A stretch of 64,000 nt of DNA from Pseudomonadota bacterium. GTDB lineage: Bacteria > Pseudomonadota > Alphaproteobacteria > Rhizobiales > Xanthobacteraceae. The number at the start of each line of letters is the position of its first letter. Position 1 is the stretch's first letter. The position numbers and the translations under genes were made by a program. This document shows positions 28,097 to 38,127 of this stretch, in pieces. The stretch covers positions 161,585-225,584 of the forward strand of contig JAFECJ010000003.1 in assembly GCA_018242205.1 (NCBI GenBank), written 5' to 3'. Below the pieces are notes generated by a model that was not told the DNA's origin, did not search any database, and worked only from the letters and a program-made list of their open reading frames with translations.

Positions 28097-29827
28097 ATGA
28101 CCGACGAACTCTCGCGTAACGAACACATCAAGCAGGCCAGCGCCTACCTGCGCGGCACGCTCGCCGAAGGCCTTCAGGACAGCGCCACCGGCGCCATCAC
28201 CGAGGACGACCAGCAGCTGGTCAAGTTCCACGGCATGTATCTGCAGGACGACCGCGACCTGCGGCCCGAGCGCAGCCGCAAGAAGCTGGAGAAGGCCTTC
28301 GCCTTCATGATCCGTGTGCGCATGCCGGGCGGCGTCGTCACGCCGCAGCAATGGCTGTCGCTCGATCACGTCGCGACGCATTACGGCAGCGGCAATATGC
28401 GGCTGACGACGCGGCAGACGGTGCAGCTGCACGGCATTATCAAGTTCAACCTCAAGGCGACCTTGCGCGCCATGGACGACGTGCTGCTCGACTCGATCGC
28501 GGCCTGCGGTGACGTCAACCGCAACGTCATGTGCAACCCTAACCCGTATCAGAGCCGGGCGCATGCCGAAGCCATCGAGCTGGCGCGTACGCTCTCGACG
28601 CATCTGTTGCCGAAGACACCGGCCTATCGCGAGATCTGGCTCGACGGCGAGAAGATTGCCGGCGGCGAGGAGGAGGTTTCCGAACCGATCTATGGCCAGA
28701 CCTATCTGCCGCGCAAATTCAAGACCGTGGTCGCGGTGCCGCCGTCGAACGACGTCGACGTTTATGCCCACGATCTCGGCTTCATCGCCATTCTCGACGA
28801 CAGCGGCGCTGTCACCGGCTGGAACGTCACCGTCGGCGGCGGCATGGGCATGACCCACGGCGAAACCGACACCTATCCGCGCACCGCGGACGTGCTCGGC
28901 TTCTGCCTTACCGAAGATGCGGTCAAGGTCGCCGAAGCGATCTTGACAACGCAACGCGACTGGGGCGACCGCAAGAATCGCAAGCACGCGCGGCTCAAAT
29001 ACACCATCGAGGATCGTGGCCTCGACAATTTTCGCCTTGAAGTCATCCGTCGCTCCGGCGTCGAGCTGGAAGCGCCGAAGCCGTTCAAGTTCACCTCGAC
29101 CGGCGATCGCTATGGCTGGACACAGGGCGACAACGGCCACGGCCATTTGACGTTGTTCGTCGAGAACGGCCGCATCGCCGACCGGCCGGGCGCGGCGCAG
29201 ATGTCGGCGCTGCGCCGCATCGCCGAGATCCTGAAGGGAATCCCGGAGAGCGACATCCGCGTTACCGCCAACCAGAACCTGATCATCGCCAATGTGCCGA
29301 CGGCGCGACAGGCGGAGATCGAGAAAATTGTGCGCGACGCTGGCTTGCTGGCGCCGTGGTCCGGCCTGCGCCGCAACGCCATGGCCTGCGTGGCGCTGCC
29401 GACCTGCGGCCTGGCGCTTGCCGAAAGCGAACGTTATCTGCCGTCGCTGATCGACGCGCTGGATGAGAGCCTCGGCAAGCACGGCCTGTCTGCCGACGAC
29501 ATCGTCATCCGCATGACCGGTTGCCCGAACGGCTGCGCGCGGCCTTATCTCGCCGAGATTGGCCTCGTCGGCCGCGGCCCTGGCCGCTATCACCTTTATC
29601 TCGGCGCCGCCTTCGACGGCTCGCGCCTGTCCAAGCTCTATCTGCCGGACGTCGATCACGACGGCATTGTCGCCGCGCTCGATCCGCTGTTCGCCGCCTA
29701 TGCGGCGGGCCGCGACAAGGGCGAGCGCTTCGGCGATTTCGTCATCCGCGCCGGCTATGTGGCGAAGACCGGCAACGGCGCTGACTTCCACGCCAATACC
29801 GGGGCGCAGCGCCCGGCCGCTGCATAA
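28097..29827 (+). CDS. cysI: Sulfite reductase hemoprotein beta component
   Basis: A 576-residue siroheme/[4Fe-4S] enzyme that performs the six-electron reduction of sulfite. Cluster ligands are visible as CVALPTCGLALAESERYLP and TGCPNGCARPY; anion-binding arginines fall in GNMRLTTRQTVQLHG. Duplicated sulfite-reductase halves are evident (second ferredoxin-like half from about residue 320). ATG 28097 is preferred over 28067, which lies in the repeat. It works with CysJ upstream and the siroheme synthase downstream. Confidence 0.95.
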   Translation: MTDELSRNEHIKQASAYLRGTLAEGLQDSATGAITEDDQQLVKFHGMYLQDDRDLRPERSRKKLEKAFAFMIRVRMPGGVVTPQQWLSLDHVATHYGSGNMRLTTRQTVQLHGIIKFNLKATLRAMDDVLLDSIAACGDVNRNVMCNPNPYQSRAHAEAIELARTLSTHLLPKTPAYREIWLDGEKIAGGEEEVSEPIYGQTYLPRKFKTVVAVPPSNDVDVYAHDLGFIAILDDSGAVTGWNVTVGGGMGMTHGETDTYPRTADVLGFCLTEDAVKVAEAILTTQRDWGDRKNRKHARLKYTIEDRGLDNFRLEVIRRSGVELEAPKPFKFTSTGDRYGWTQGDNGHGHLTLFVENGRIADRPGAAQMSALRRIAEILKGIPESDIRVTANQNLIIANVPTARQAEIEKIVRDAGLLAPWSGLRRNAMACVALPTCGLALAESERYLPSLIDALDESLGKHGLSADDIVIRMTGCPNGCARPYLAEIGLVGRGPGRYHLYLGAAFDGSRLSKLYLPDVDHDGIVAALDPLFAAYAAGRDKGERFGDFVIRAGYVAKTGNGADFHANTGAQRPAAA

Positions 29828-29953
29828 GAAAGCAGCGCGTCTGCGCAAAGGCCGGGCAGCGGCCGCGCCGCGCTCGTGAAAGGCGCAATGAACCAAGGAC
29901 TTAGGGCTCGGCATAAAGCTTGCTGATTTGTGCCCCGAACAAGGACTTCACGC

Positions 29954-31420
29954 GTGACGATGGCCCGCACACCCGAAGAGACCCGACCCGGCCGTATGCC
30001 GCCTTTGGCGCGGCTGCCGGTGTTCTTCGCGCTGTCCGGCAAGCGCGTCGTGCTCGCCGGCGGATCGCCTGCCGCGGCCTGGAAGGCCGAACTGATGCTG
30101 GCCGCCGGCGCGCTTCTTGAAGTTTACGCCACGGAATTCTCCGATGAGATGCGCGCCGTCGCCGCCGACACCGCCGGAGGCGCCATCACGCTGATCGAGC
30201 GCGCCTGGACGCCGGAGGATTTATCCGGTGCGGCACTCGCCATCGGCGCCTTCGAAGACGATGACGCGGCGGCTGCTTTTGCCGAAGCGTCGCGCGCCGC
30301 CGGTGTCCCGGTCAACGTCATCGACAAGCCGGCTTACTGCGACTTCTCCTTCGGCGCCATCGTCAACCGCTCGCCGCTGGTGATCGGCATCTCCACCGAC
30401 GGCGCGGCACCTGTCTTCGCGCAGGCGATCCGCGCCAAACTGGAATCGTTGCTGCCGGCCGGCTTCACGGCCTGGGCGATAGCGGCGTCGCGCTGGCGCG
30501 AGCAGGTGAAAGCATCGGGACTCTCTTTCGCCGGCCGCCGCAAATTCTGGCAGGTTTTCACCGCGCACGCGATGACGAATGCCGAAGCCGCGCCATCGGA
30601 GAGCGACTTCGATCGCTTCGTCGCCGAGGTGAAGGGCCTCGGCACCGCGGTCGAGACCGGCACGGTCACCCTGGTCGGCGCCGGTCCGGGCGATCCGGAG
30701 TTGCTCACCTTGCGTGCCGTGCGTGCACTGCAGTCGGCCGATGTCATTCTATTCGACGATCTGGTGTCGCGCGGCGTCCTCGATTTCGCCCGCCGCGAGG
30801 CGAAGAAACTCCTGGTCGGCAAGACCGGCTTCGGGCCGTCCTGCAAGCAGGAAGACATCAATGCCTTGATGGTGTCGCTGGCCAAGCAAGGCAAGCGCGT
30901 CGTGCGCCTCAAGGGCGGCGATCCGCTGATCTTCGGCCGCGCCGGCGAAGAGCTCGACGCCTGCGCGGCAAACGGAATCAAGGCCGAGATCGTGCCCGGC
31001 ATCACCGCGGCACAGGGCGCGGCCGCCTCGCTCGGCCTGTCGCTGACCGATCGCAAACATTCGCGGCGGCTGCAATACATCACCGGCCACGCACAGAATG
31101 GCCAATTGCCTTCCGATATCGATTGGCAAGCCTTGGCCGATCCGGTCACCACCACGGCGATCTACATGCCGGTGCGCACGCTCGAGACGCTGGTCGCGTG
31201 CGCCATCGCCAATGGCCTCGATCCGGCCACGCCGGCCGCGGCGATTGCCCGCGCCACGCGCCCCGATCAGCAGGTGGTGTACGCCGCCATTGCCGATCTG
31301 CCGGCGCGGCTTAGCGAGGCGAAACTGCCCGGGCCAGTGCTGGTGATGGTGGGCGCCACGGTGGGCTCACGCGCCGGCCGCGATGCTGTCACATCGCGCA
31401 AGGCGGCGGCGCGGATCTGA
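29954..31420 (+). CDS. cysG: Siroheme synthase (trifunctional)
   Basis: About 488 residues. The N-terminal part (PVFFALSGKRVVLAGG, residues ~20-40, then PAYCDFSFGAIVNRSPLVIGISTDGAAPV) is the precorrin-2 dehydrogenase/ferrochelatase. The C-terminal half from about residue 235 (VTLVGAGPGDPELLTLRAV; VRLKGGDPLIFGRAGEE) is the uroporphyrinogen-III methyltransferase. Together they convert uroporphyrinogen III to siroheme, the CysI cofactor. GTG 29954 has AAGGA at the right spacing; ATG 29960 and GTG 29930 are alternatives. It is third in a cysJ-cysI-cysG array. Confidence 0.94.
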   Translation: MTMARTPEETRPGRMPPLARLPVFFALSGKRVVLAGGSPAAAWKAELMLAAGALLEVYATEFSDEMRAVAADTAGGAITLIERAWTPEDLSGAALAIGAFEDDDAAAAFAEASRAAGVPVNVIDKPAYCDFSFGAIVNRSPLVIGISTDGAAPVFAQAIRAKLESLLPAGFTAWAIAASRWREQVKASGLSFAGRRKFWQVFTAHAMTNAEAAPSESDFDRFVAEVKGLGTAVETGTVTLVGAGPGDPELLTLRAVRALQSADVILFDDLVSRGVLDFARREAKKLLVGKTGFGPSCKQEDINALMVSLAKQGKRVVRLKGGDPLIFGRAGEELDACAANGIKAEIVPGITAAQGAAASLGLSLTDRKHSRRLQYITGHAQNGQLPSDIDWQALADPVTTTAIYMPVRTLETLVACAIANGLDPATPAAAIARATRPDQQVVYAAIADLPARLSEAKLPGPVLVMVGATVGSRAGRDAVTSRKAAARI

Positions 31421-31439
31421 CCGTCCTAATCTCAGAAAT

Positions 31440-34400
31440 TTATCGCCCGCCGAAGACGCCGCGTTGCCGTGGCTTTGCGACGCGCGCCGCCACGTGGCGC
31501 GGCCCGTGGCGTGGGCGGGCCTGCGGCATCGGTACTGCTTCACGCTCGGAGGCTTGCGCGCGGGCTGAGGTCGCGCTCGGCGCTTCGGCGCGCGGCGCAG
31601 ACGCCCGCGTCGGCGGCGGCGCGTCCACCTTTGCCTCCGGTTTGGCCGGTACGGCCGGCGCCAGCAGCGGCGGGCTCGGCGACGGGAACGTATCCGGCGA
31701 ATAGGCGTAGCTGTTGTACTGGTTGTTGCGGATCGGCTGGCTGGCGTCGCGGATGATGCGGTCGCCTTCGCGGCGGTTCTCGTAGGCGACCCCGCGGCCG
31801 GAGAAGTTCACGGCATAGATTGGCTTCTTCTCGATCAGCGCATCGGCCACGGCGACCGTGCGGTCGAAGTCGCGACGGTCGGTGGTCAGGCCGCGGTCGA
31901 GAACGGCCGAGGCGAAGTTGGCGTTGAGCTTGATCGCCTGGTTCATGTCGCGGCTCGATTTGTCGAAGTCGCGCGTGTCGTAATAGGCGAAGCCGCGATT
32001 GTAGAGCGCCAGCGCGTAATTCGGGTCGATCGCAAGCGCCGCATTGTAGTCGGCGATGGCGTGCTCCATGTCGCGCTTGTTGCGGTAGGCGAAGCCGCGA
32101 TTGTTCAGCGCCCGGGCGTTCTTCGGCGCGAGCTTGATCGCCTGATTGAAATTCTGGATGGCGCTATCGAAATCGCCCTTGGCGTCGTAAGCCAGGCCGC
32201 GGCCGTTATAGGCGTCGGCGAAGCTCGCGTCGCGCTTGATCGCGGCGTCGTAGTCGGCGATAGCGCGGTCGAAGTCGCGCTTCTCGGCATAAGCGTTGGC
32301 ACGGTTGAAATAGGCGAGCAGGTAGTCACCGTCGATCTTGATCGCCTCCGAGAATTCGGCGATGGCGCGGTCGAGGTCGCCCTTGCTGCGCAAAGCGAAG
32401 CCGCGGTTGTTGTGGGCGACGGCGTTGCCGGCGTCGAGCCGGATCGCGGCGTCGAAATCGGCGATTGCCGCGTCGATCTCGCCGCGCAGGCCGCGCGTCG
32501 TGCCGCGGTCGGTCAGGGCCGAGGACGATTTCGGGTCGAGCTTCACCGCCTGGTCGAAATCGGCGAAGGCGCGCTCGACATCGCCTTTCATGCGGAAGGC
32601 CCGGCCGCGGCTCTGATGGGCCAGGGCCTCTTTCGGATCGAGCCGGATCGACTGACTGAAATCGCCGATGGCGCGGTCGTAGTCATGCTTGTCGCGCCAG
32701 GCGATGCCGCGCCGATAGTAGGCCTCGGCCGAATTCGGGTCGTAACGCAGCGACTCGGTGAAATCGGCGATGGCGCGGTCGATGTCCTTGCGCTCGTAGG
32801 ACGCGCCGCCGCGCTGCAGATAGGCGAGGGCAAACTTTCCGTCGATCTTGATGGCATCGCTGAAGTCGGAGCCGGCGCGGTCGAGGTCGTTCTTCAGCCG
32901 ATAGGCGACGCCGCGATTGTAGAAGGCCAGCGCATTCGTGCGGTCGTAGCGGATCGCCTCGGTGAGATCGATGATGGCCTTGTCGGCGTCGCCGGTGGCG
33001 CCGTAGCTCAGGCCGCGGTCGTAATAGGCGATGGCGTAATCGGGCTTGAGCTTGATCGCCGCGCCGAAGTCGGCGATGGCGCGGTTGTAGTCGCGCTTCG
33101 ACTGATAGGCGCTGCCGCGGTTGTAGTAGGCGGCGGCGTAGGCCGGATTGAGCTTGATGGCCTGGTCGAAGCTGGCGATCGCCTGATCGACATGCCGCTT
33201 GTCGCGCAGCGCCAGGCCGCGGTTGTAGAAGGCGAAACCGTTGGCCGGGTCGAGCTTCACCGACTGTTCGAAATCGCCGAGCGCCCGGTCGACGTCGCCC
33301 CGGGCGCCGTGAACGACGCCGCGGTCGTTATAGGCCTGAGCGAATCCGGGGTTGAACTTGATCGCCTGGGTGAAGTCCGTCAGCGCCTTGTCGAAATCCC
33401 GCGCATTGGCATAGGCGTTGCCGCGATTGTTGAGCGCGGCCGCGTCGGCCGGCGACAGCTTCAACGCGCTCGAATAGTCGGCGGCGGCGCCGGCGTAGTC
33501 GCCCTTGTCGTATTTGGCGTTGCCGCGATTGTAGTAGGCTGCGGCATAGCTGGTGTTGAGCTTGATCGCCTGGTCGTAGTCTGCGAGGGCGCGGTCGATC
33601 TGGCCCTTGGCGGCATAGACGATGGCACGGTTGTTGTAGAGCGGCGCGTATTGTCCGTCGATGGCGACGGCCCGGTCGAAATCGGCGATGGCGCGATCGG
33701 TCTCGCCCTTGATGCCAAAGACGATGCCGCGGTCGTTGAGCGCCAGCGCCTGGCCCGGGCTCAGCCGAACCGCCTGGGTCAGGTCGGCCAGCGCCTTGTC
33801 ATAGTCGCCCTGGCTCGCCAGCGCATAGCCGCGGGCGCTGTAGGCGGCGGCGAGCTTCGGATCGATGCTCAGCGCCTGATTGTACTGCCGGATCGCCTGG
33901 TCGAATTCGCGCTTCTCCTGGAACGCGGTGCCGAGATTGTAGAAGGCCTGGGCGTTCTTGGGGTCGAGCTTCACGGTCTGTTCGAAGTCGGCAATGGCGC
34001 GATCGAACGACTCGCGATCGTAATACGCGACGCCGCGATCATAATAGGCCAGCGCGTCCTTCGGATTGAGCTTGATCGCGGCGTTGTAGTTGGCGATCGC
34101 CTTGTCGATGTCGCGCTTCTGGTAGAAGGCGTTGCCACGGTTGTAGTAGGCGGCCGAGAAGTTTGGATTGATCTTGAGCGCGCGGTCGAAGTCGGCGATG
34201 GCGCCGTCGTAGTCCTTCTTGGCGGCCAGGGCGATGCCGCGGTCGTCGTAGGCCAGCGCGAAGATCGGGCTGACCTGCAGCCGGACGCCGTCATCCTGGT
34301 TGTCGCGGTCGAAGCCGCGCTGACCGCGCACCTCATTGCCGCGCGGATGGGCGGCGACGGTATAGTTCGGGGCAAGCTTCACCGCCGCCTCGAAATCGGC

Positions 34401-37400
34401 GATGGCGTGCGTGTAATCGCGCTTCTCGTAGTAGAGCAGGCCACGGTCGTGCAGCGTGAACGCGTCCTTGCCGTCGATCTTCAGCGCCTTTTCGAAATCG
34501 GCGAAGGCGCGGTCGTTGTTGCCCTTGTCGGCATTGGCGTTGGCGCGGTTGTAGTAGGCGGCCTCGTAGTTCTCGTTGAGCTTGATCGCCTCGCTGAAGT
34601 CGGCGATAGCGCGATCGTTGTCGCCCTTGCGCCGCCAGGCGACGCCGCGATTGTTGTAGGCGATGGCGTTCTGCGGATCGAGCTTGAGCGCCGCGTCAAA
34701 GTCGGCAATGGCTTTGTCGGTGTCGCCCTTGGCGCCATAGGCGATGCCGCGGTCGTAATAAGAGCGCACCGCGTTCGGATTGAGCTTGATAGCCTGGGTC
34801 AGGTCCTGGATGGCGCGCTCGTAGTCGCGCTTGTCGTAATAGGCGACGGCGCGGTTGGAGAAGGCCATCGCGAAGTTCGGATCGATCTTGGCGGCCTGGC
34901 TGAAATCGGCGATGGCGCGGTCGCGTTCGCCGCGCGCACGCCAGGCGATGCCGCGCCCGTTGTAGGCGGCCGCCAGTTTGCCGTCGAGCTTGATGGCCTG
35001 GCTGAAATCGGCGATGGCGCGTTCGTAGTCCGGCTTGCCGATATAGGCCTGGCCGCGGGCGAGGTAGGCCTCGGCATTGCCGGCATTGAGCTTGATGACC
35101 TGATCGAGGTCGCGGATGGCGCGGTCGTTGTAGCCGCCGGCCTGCAGTGTCTCGCCGCGGTTGAGCAGCGCCGCCGCGAAGCCGGAATTGATGGCGATGG
35201 CCTGATCGAAGTCCTTCAGCGCCTTTTCGATCTGGCCCTTGCTGCGCCAGGCGGCGCCCCGGCTGTTAAAGGCGAAATCGGAATGCGGATCCGCCTTGAT
35301 GGCGCGGTCGAAATCGGCGATGGCACGGTCGAAGTCGCCGCGCTCCTGGTAAAGCGTGCCGCGGTGGCTGAGCGCCAGCGCGAAATTCGGGTCGAGCTTG
35401 ATCGCTTGGTCGAGGTCGGCGAGCGCCTTGGCCTGGTCGCCCTTGCGCAGCCAGAGCTGGGCGCGGCTGTTGAAGACGCCGGCGTAGTGCGGGTTGAATT
35501 TGATGGCCTGCTCGTAGTCCTGCAGCGCGCGTTCGATCTTGCCGCGCAGCGCATAGGTGTTGCCGCGCTCGGTGAAGGCGGCGCCGTATTTCGGGTCGAG
35601 CTTGATCGCCAGGTCGTAGTTGTTGATGGCGCGGTCGTACTCGCCCTTGCCCTGATAGGCGTTGCCGCGGTCGACATAGGCCGCGGTGAATTTCGGATCG
35701 AGGCGAATGGCCTGATCGAAATCGGCGACGGCGCGGTCGTAGTCGCGCCGCTCGCGATAGGCGAGACCACGGGCGTGGGCGGCGATCGGGTCGCGCGGGT
35801 CGAGCTTGATCGCCTGGGACAGATCGGCGACGGCGCGGTCGTAATCGCGCCGCCCATAATTGGCGATGCCGCGGTTGTAGTAAGCGGCGCCGAAATTCGG
35901 ATTGAGCTTGATCGCCTGGTCGTAGTCCTGGAACGCGTGGGCGTCGTCGTTCAGGCTCTGATAGGCAGAGGCGCGGCCGTTATAGGCGACGGCACTCTTC
36001 GGATCGAGCTTGATCGCCTGGCTGAAGTCGGCGACGGCGGCCTTGAAGTCGCGCTTGTCCTGATAGGCGAGGCCGCGATTGAGATAAGTGCCCGGATAGT
36101 TCGGGTTGACCTTGATCGCCTCGTTGAAGTCGGCGATGGCGCGGTCGTACTGGCGCTTTCTCTGGAAGGCGTCGCCGCGGTTGGCCAGCGCCGGCGCGTA
36201 GTTCGGATCGATGCGCAGGGCGGTGTCGAAATCGGCGATGGCGCGATCGCCGTCGCCCTTCTTGCCATAAGCGAGGCCACGCTGATTGAGCGCCGCGGTG
36301 TAGTCCGGCTTGATGTTGATGGCCTGGTTGAAGTCGCTGATGGCGCGGTCGTAGTCGCGCTTGTCGTAGAGCGAAGCGCCGTGTTCGTACCAGGCTTGGG
36401 CGCTTTGCGAATCGAGCTTGAGCGATTGCTCGAAGTCGGCGAGCCCATGGTCGATGTCGCCGCGCGAGCGGAAGGCCAGGCCACGCTGAAAGAAGGCCAG
36501 CGCATTCTTGCCATCGAGCTGGATCGACTGGGTGAAATCGGCGATCGCCCGGTCGGTATTGCCCTGGGCCTTCGAGGCCAGGCCACGATTGTAGTAGGCC
36601 TGCGCGTTCTTCGGATCGATCTTGATCGAGCGATCGAAGTCGGCGAGGGCGGCGTCGTTGTCGCCGCGCGCGATATTGACGACGCCGCGGTTGTAATAGG
36701 ACAGCGAATCCTTCGGGTCGAGTTTGATCGCCTGCGACAGGTCGCTCAGCGCGCGGTCGTAATCGCGCTTGGCGAAGTACGAAACGCCGCGATCGTAATA
36801 GGCGAGGGCGTACTCGCTATCGAGCTTGATCGCCTGATCGTAGTTGCTGATGGCGCGGTCGTAGTCGCGCTTGTCGTAATAGGCGTTGCCTCGATTGTAG
36901 TAGGCCAGCACGTAATTCGGGTTGAGCAGCAGCGCCTGGTCGTAGTCCTTGATGGCGCGGTCGGTTTCGCCGCGATTGCGATAGGCGAGGCCGCGGTTGT
37001 TGTAGGCAAAGCCGTCGCGCGGATCGAGCAGGATGGCCTGGTCGAAATCCTGGATGGCACGTTCGACCTGGCCTTTCGACGCATAGGCGATGCCGCGGTC
37101 GTTCAGCGCCAGAATGAAATCGGGCTTGAGCCGGATGGCCTGGTCGAAGTCCTGAATGGCACGTTCGTAGTCGCGGATGTCGCGGTAGGCGAGGCCGCGG
37201 CTGTGGAAGGCGACGGCGTCGCTGCCGTTGAGCTTGATGGCGCGGTCGTAATCGGGGATGGCGCGGTCCGGCTCGCCCTTGGCGCGATAGGCCATGCCGC
37301 GATTGTAGTAGGCGATGTTGTCGTTGGCGTTGAGCTTGATCGCGGCGTCCAGCGCGCCGATGGCGGCCTCGTATTTGCGGCGATCGTAATAGAGGTGGCT

Positions 37401-37880
37401 CAGCGACTTGAGCGCCTCGCTGTTGCGCGGATCGTATTTGATCGCTTGCTCGAAATCCCGGATGGCGCGGTCGCTGTCGCCGCGGTCGCGCAGCGCCAGC
37501 GCGCGATTGTAGAGCGCTTCGGCATTCCTGGCGTCGAGCGCGATGGCCGCGTCGAATTCGTGGATCGCGCCCTCGGCGTCGCCGCGCGTACGCCTGTCCT
37601 TGCCGCTGGCGACGAGGTCGATAGCCTTCCTGTGCTGCTGCGCGGTCCTGCTCTTGGCGAACTTCGCCTTGCTGCGCTGCGCCGCCGCGCGCTGCTTGGC
37701 GTTATGCGAGCCGGCAATGATGGCGTCGCAGGCGGCGATGCGCTGCTCGATGGTTGCATCGCCTTTGCCGTCGCATTGTTTGATCTGGTCGCGAGTCACG
37801 GCGAGGACCGGCGTCGCCGCGATCGTCACGATCGTGGTCAGCGCGATTCTCAGAGCGACGATGCGTGCTCGCGGTTTCAT
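31440..37880 (-). CDS. Giant secreted or periplasmic TPR-repeat protein
   Basis: A 2146-residue protein. Residues 1-28 are a signal peptide (IVALRIALTTIVTIAATPVLA). A short basic/alanine-rich helix follows, then about 56 consecutive 34-residue TPR units between residues ~85 and ~2020 with consensus AYYNRGxAYxxKGDYDRAI and ADFxxAIKLDP. The last ~125 residues are proline/alanine-rich and disordered, ending RQRGVFGGR. At DNA level the array is a 102-bp period spanning roughly 31820-37630. One unit (34260-34370) is degenerate. Function unknown; such solenoids are protein-binding scaffolds. No enzymatic domain is present. It is transcribed alone, convergent with cysG. Confidence 0.9.
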   Translation of the reverse strand: MKPRARIVALRIALTTIVTIAATPVLAVTRDQIKQCDGKGDATIEQRIAACDAIIAGSHNAKQRAAAQRSKAKFAKSRTAQQHRKAIDLVASGKDRRTRGDAEGAIHEFDAAIALDARNAEALYNRALALRDRGDSDRAIRDFEQAIKYDPRNSEALKSLSHLYYDRRKYEAAIGALDAAIKLNANDNIAYYNRGMAYRAKGEPDRAIPDYDRAIKLNGSDAVAFHSRGLAYRDIRDYERAIQDFDQAIRLKPDFILALNDRGIAYASKGQVERAIQDFDQAILLDPRDGFAYNNRGLAYRNRGETDRAIKDYDQALLLNPNYVLAYYNRGNAYYDKRDYDRAISNYDQAIKLDSEYALAYYDRGVSYFAKRDYDRALSDLSQAIKLDPKDSLSYYNRGVVNIARGDNDAALADFDRSIKIDPKNAQAYYNRGLASKAQGNTDRAIADFTQSIQLDGKNALAFFQRGLAFRSRGDIDHGLADFEQSLKLDSQSAQAWYEHGASLYDKRDYDRAISDFNQAINIKPDYTAALNQRGLAYGKKGDGDRAIADFDTALRIDPNYAPALANRGDAFQRKRQYDRAIADFNEAIKVNPNYPGTYLNRGLAYQDKRDFKAAVADFSQAIKLDPKSAVAYNGRASAYQSLNDDAHAFQDYDQAIKLNPNFGAAYYNRGIANYGRRDYDRAVADLSQAIKLDPRDPIAAHARGLAYRERRDYDRAVADFDQAIRLDPKFTAAYVDRGNAYQGKGEYDRAINNYDLAIKLDPKYGAAFTERGNTYALRGKIERALQDYEQAIKFNPHYAGVFNSRAQLWLRKGDQAKALADLDQAIKLDPNFALALSHRGTLYQERGDFDRAIADFDRAIKADPHSDFAFNSRGAAWRSKGQIEKALKDFDQAIAINSGFAAALLNRGETLQAGGYNDRAIRDLDQVIKLNAGNAEAYLARGQAYIGKPDYERAIADFSQAIKLDGKLAAAYNGRGIAWRARGERDRAIADFSQAAKIDPNFAMAFSNRAVAYYDKRDYERAIQDLTQAIKLNPNAVRSYYDRGIAYGAKGDTDKAIADFDAALKLDPQNAIAYNNRGVAWRRKGDNDRAIADFSEAIKLNENYEAAYYNRANANADKGNNDRAFADFEKALKIDGKDAFTLHDRGLLYYEKRDYTHAIADFEAAVKLAPNYTVAAHPRGNEVRGQRGFDRDNQDDGVRLQVSPIFALAYDDRGIALAAKKDYDGAIADFDRALKINPNFSAAYYNRGNAFYQKRDIDKAIANYNAAIKLNPKDALAYYDRGVAYYDRESFDRAIADFEQTVKLDPKNAQAFYNLGTAFQEKREFDQAIRQYNQALSIDPKLAAAYSARGYALASQGDYDKALADLTQAVRLSPGQALALNDRGIVFGIKGETDRAIADFDRAVAIDGQYAPLYNNRAIVYAAKGQIDRALADYDQAIKLNTSYAAAYYNRGNAKYDKGDYAGAAADYSSALKLSPADAAALNNRGNAYANARDFDKALTDFTQAIKFNPGFAQAYNDRGVVHGARGDVDRALGDFEQSVKLDPANGFAFYNRGLALRDKRHVDQAIASFDQAIKLNPAYAAAYYNRGSAYQSKRDYNRAIADFGAAIKLKPDYAIAYYDRGLSYGATGDADKAIIDLTEAIRYDRTNALAFYNRGVAYRLKNDLDRAGSDFSDAIKIDGKFALAYLQRGGASYERKDIDRAIADFTESLRYDPNSAEAYYRRGIAWRDKHDYDRAIGDFSQSIRLDPKEALAHQSRGRAFRMKGDVERAFADFDQAVKLDPKSSSALTDRGTTRGLRGEIDAAIADFDAAIRLDAGNAVAHNNRGFALRSKGDLDRAIAEFSEAIKIDGDYLLAYFNRANAYAEKRDFDRAIADYDAAIKRDASFADAYNGRGLAYDAKGDFDSAIQNFNQAIKLAPKNARALNNRGFAYRNKRDMEHAIADYNAALAIDPNYALALYNRGFAYYDTRDFDKSSRDMNQAIKLNANFASAVLDRGLTTDRRDFDRTVAVADALIEKKPIYAVNFSGRGVAYENRREGDRIIRDASQPIRNNQYNSYAYSPDTFPSPSPPLLAPAVPAKPEAKVDAPPPTRASAPRAEAPSATSARAQASEREAVPMPQARPRHGPRHVAARVAKPRQRGVFGGR

Positions 37881-38072
37881 GGCGCCTGTCTCAATTCCCC
37901 CGGTGACCGGCTTTCATGACGTCGATTCCCGTACGGGACGGAAACTCGAGCCGATCATGCAGCGGGAGCGTGCGAGATGCGCGCGGAAGCCGCAGTTAAC
38001 ATTAATCCGCCGCGGCGGCGAAGGGAGGCCGGATCAACGGCGACGGGGTCGGCGCCGGCGCCGGAATAAATA

Positions 38073-38101
38073 ACGCGCCGTCCGTTGCCGGCGCGGCGCG
38101 T
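38073..38101 (-). terminator. Terminator for the gene at 38128
   Basis: ACGCGCCG (38073-38080) pairs with CGGCGCGT (38094-38101); read on the minus strand the hairpin is followed by TTATTTATTCC. It separates this gene from the giant TPR gene. Confidence 0.6.
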
Positions 38102-38127
38102 CGTTAATCAATCGGGATACGGCGGCG

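Noticed and set aside
28040..29914. 624-codon minus-strand frame across cysI
   Set aside because: Composition is typical of antisense frames; cysI motifs are complete on the plus strand.
31820..37630. Regular DNA repeats suggesting a CRISPR or satellite array
   Set aside because: The period is 102 bp with continuous coding sense; there are no short identical repeats with unique spacers.
32061..37919. A 1952-codon open frame on the plus strand opposite the TPR gene
   Set aside because: It is the mirror of the repetitive, codon-biased TPR gene. Its translation is a low-complexity Val/Gly/Asp/Arg repeat without known domains, while the minus strand has a signal peptide and clear TPR consensus.
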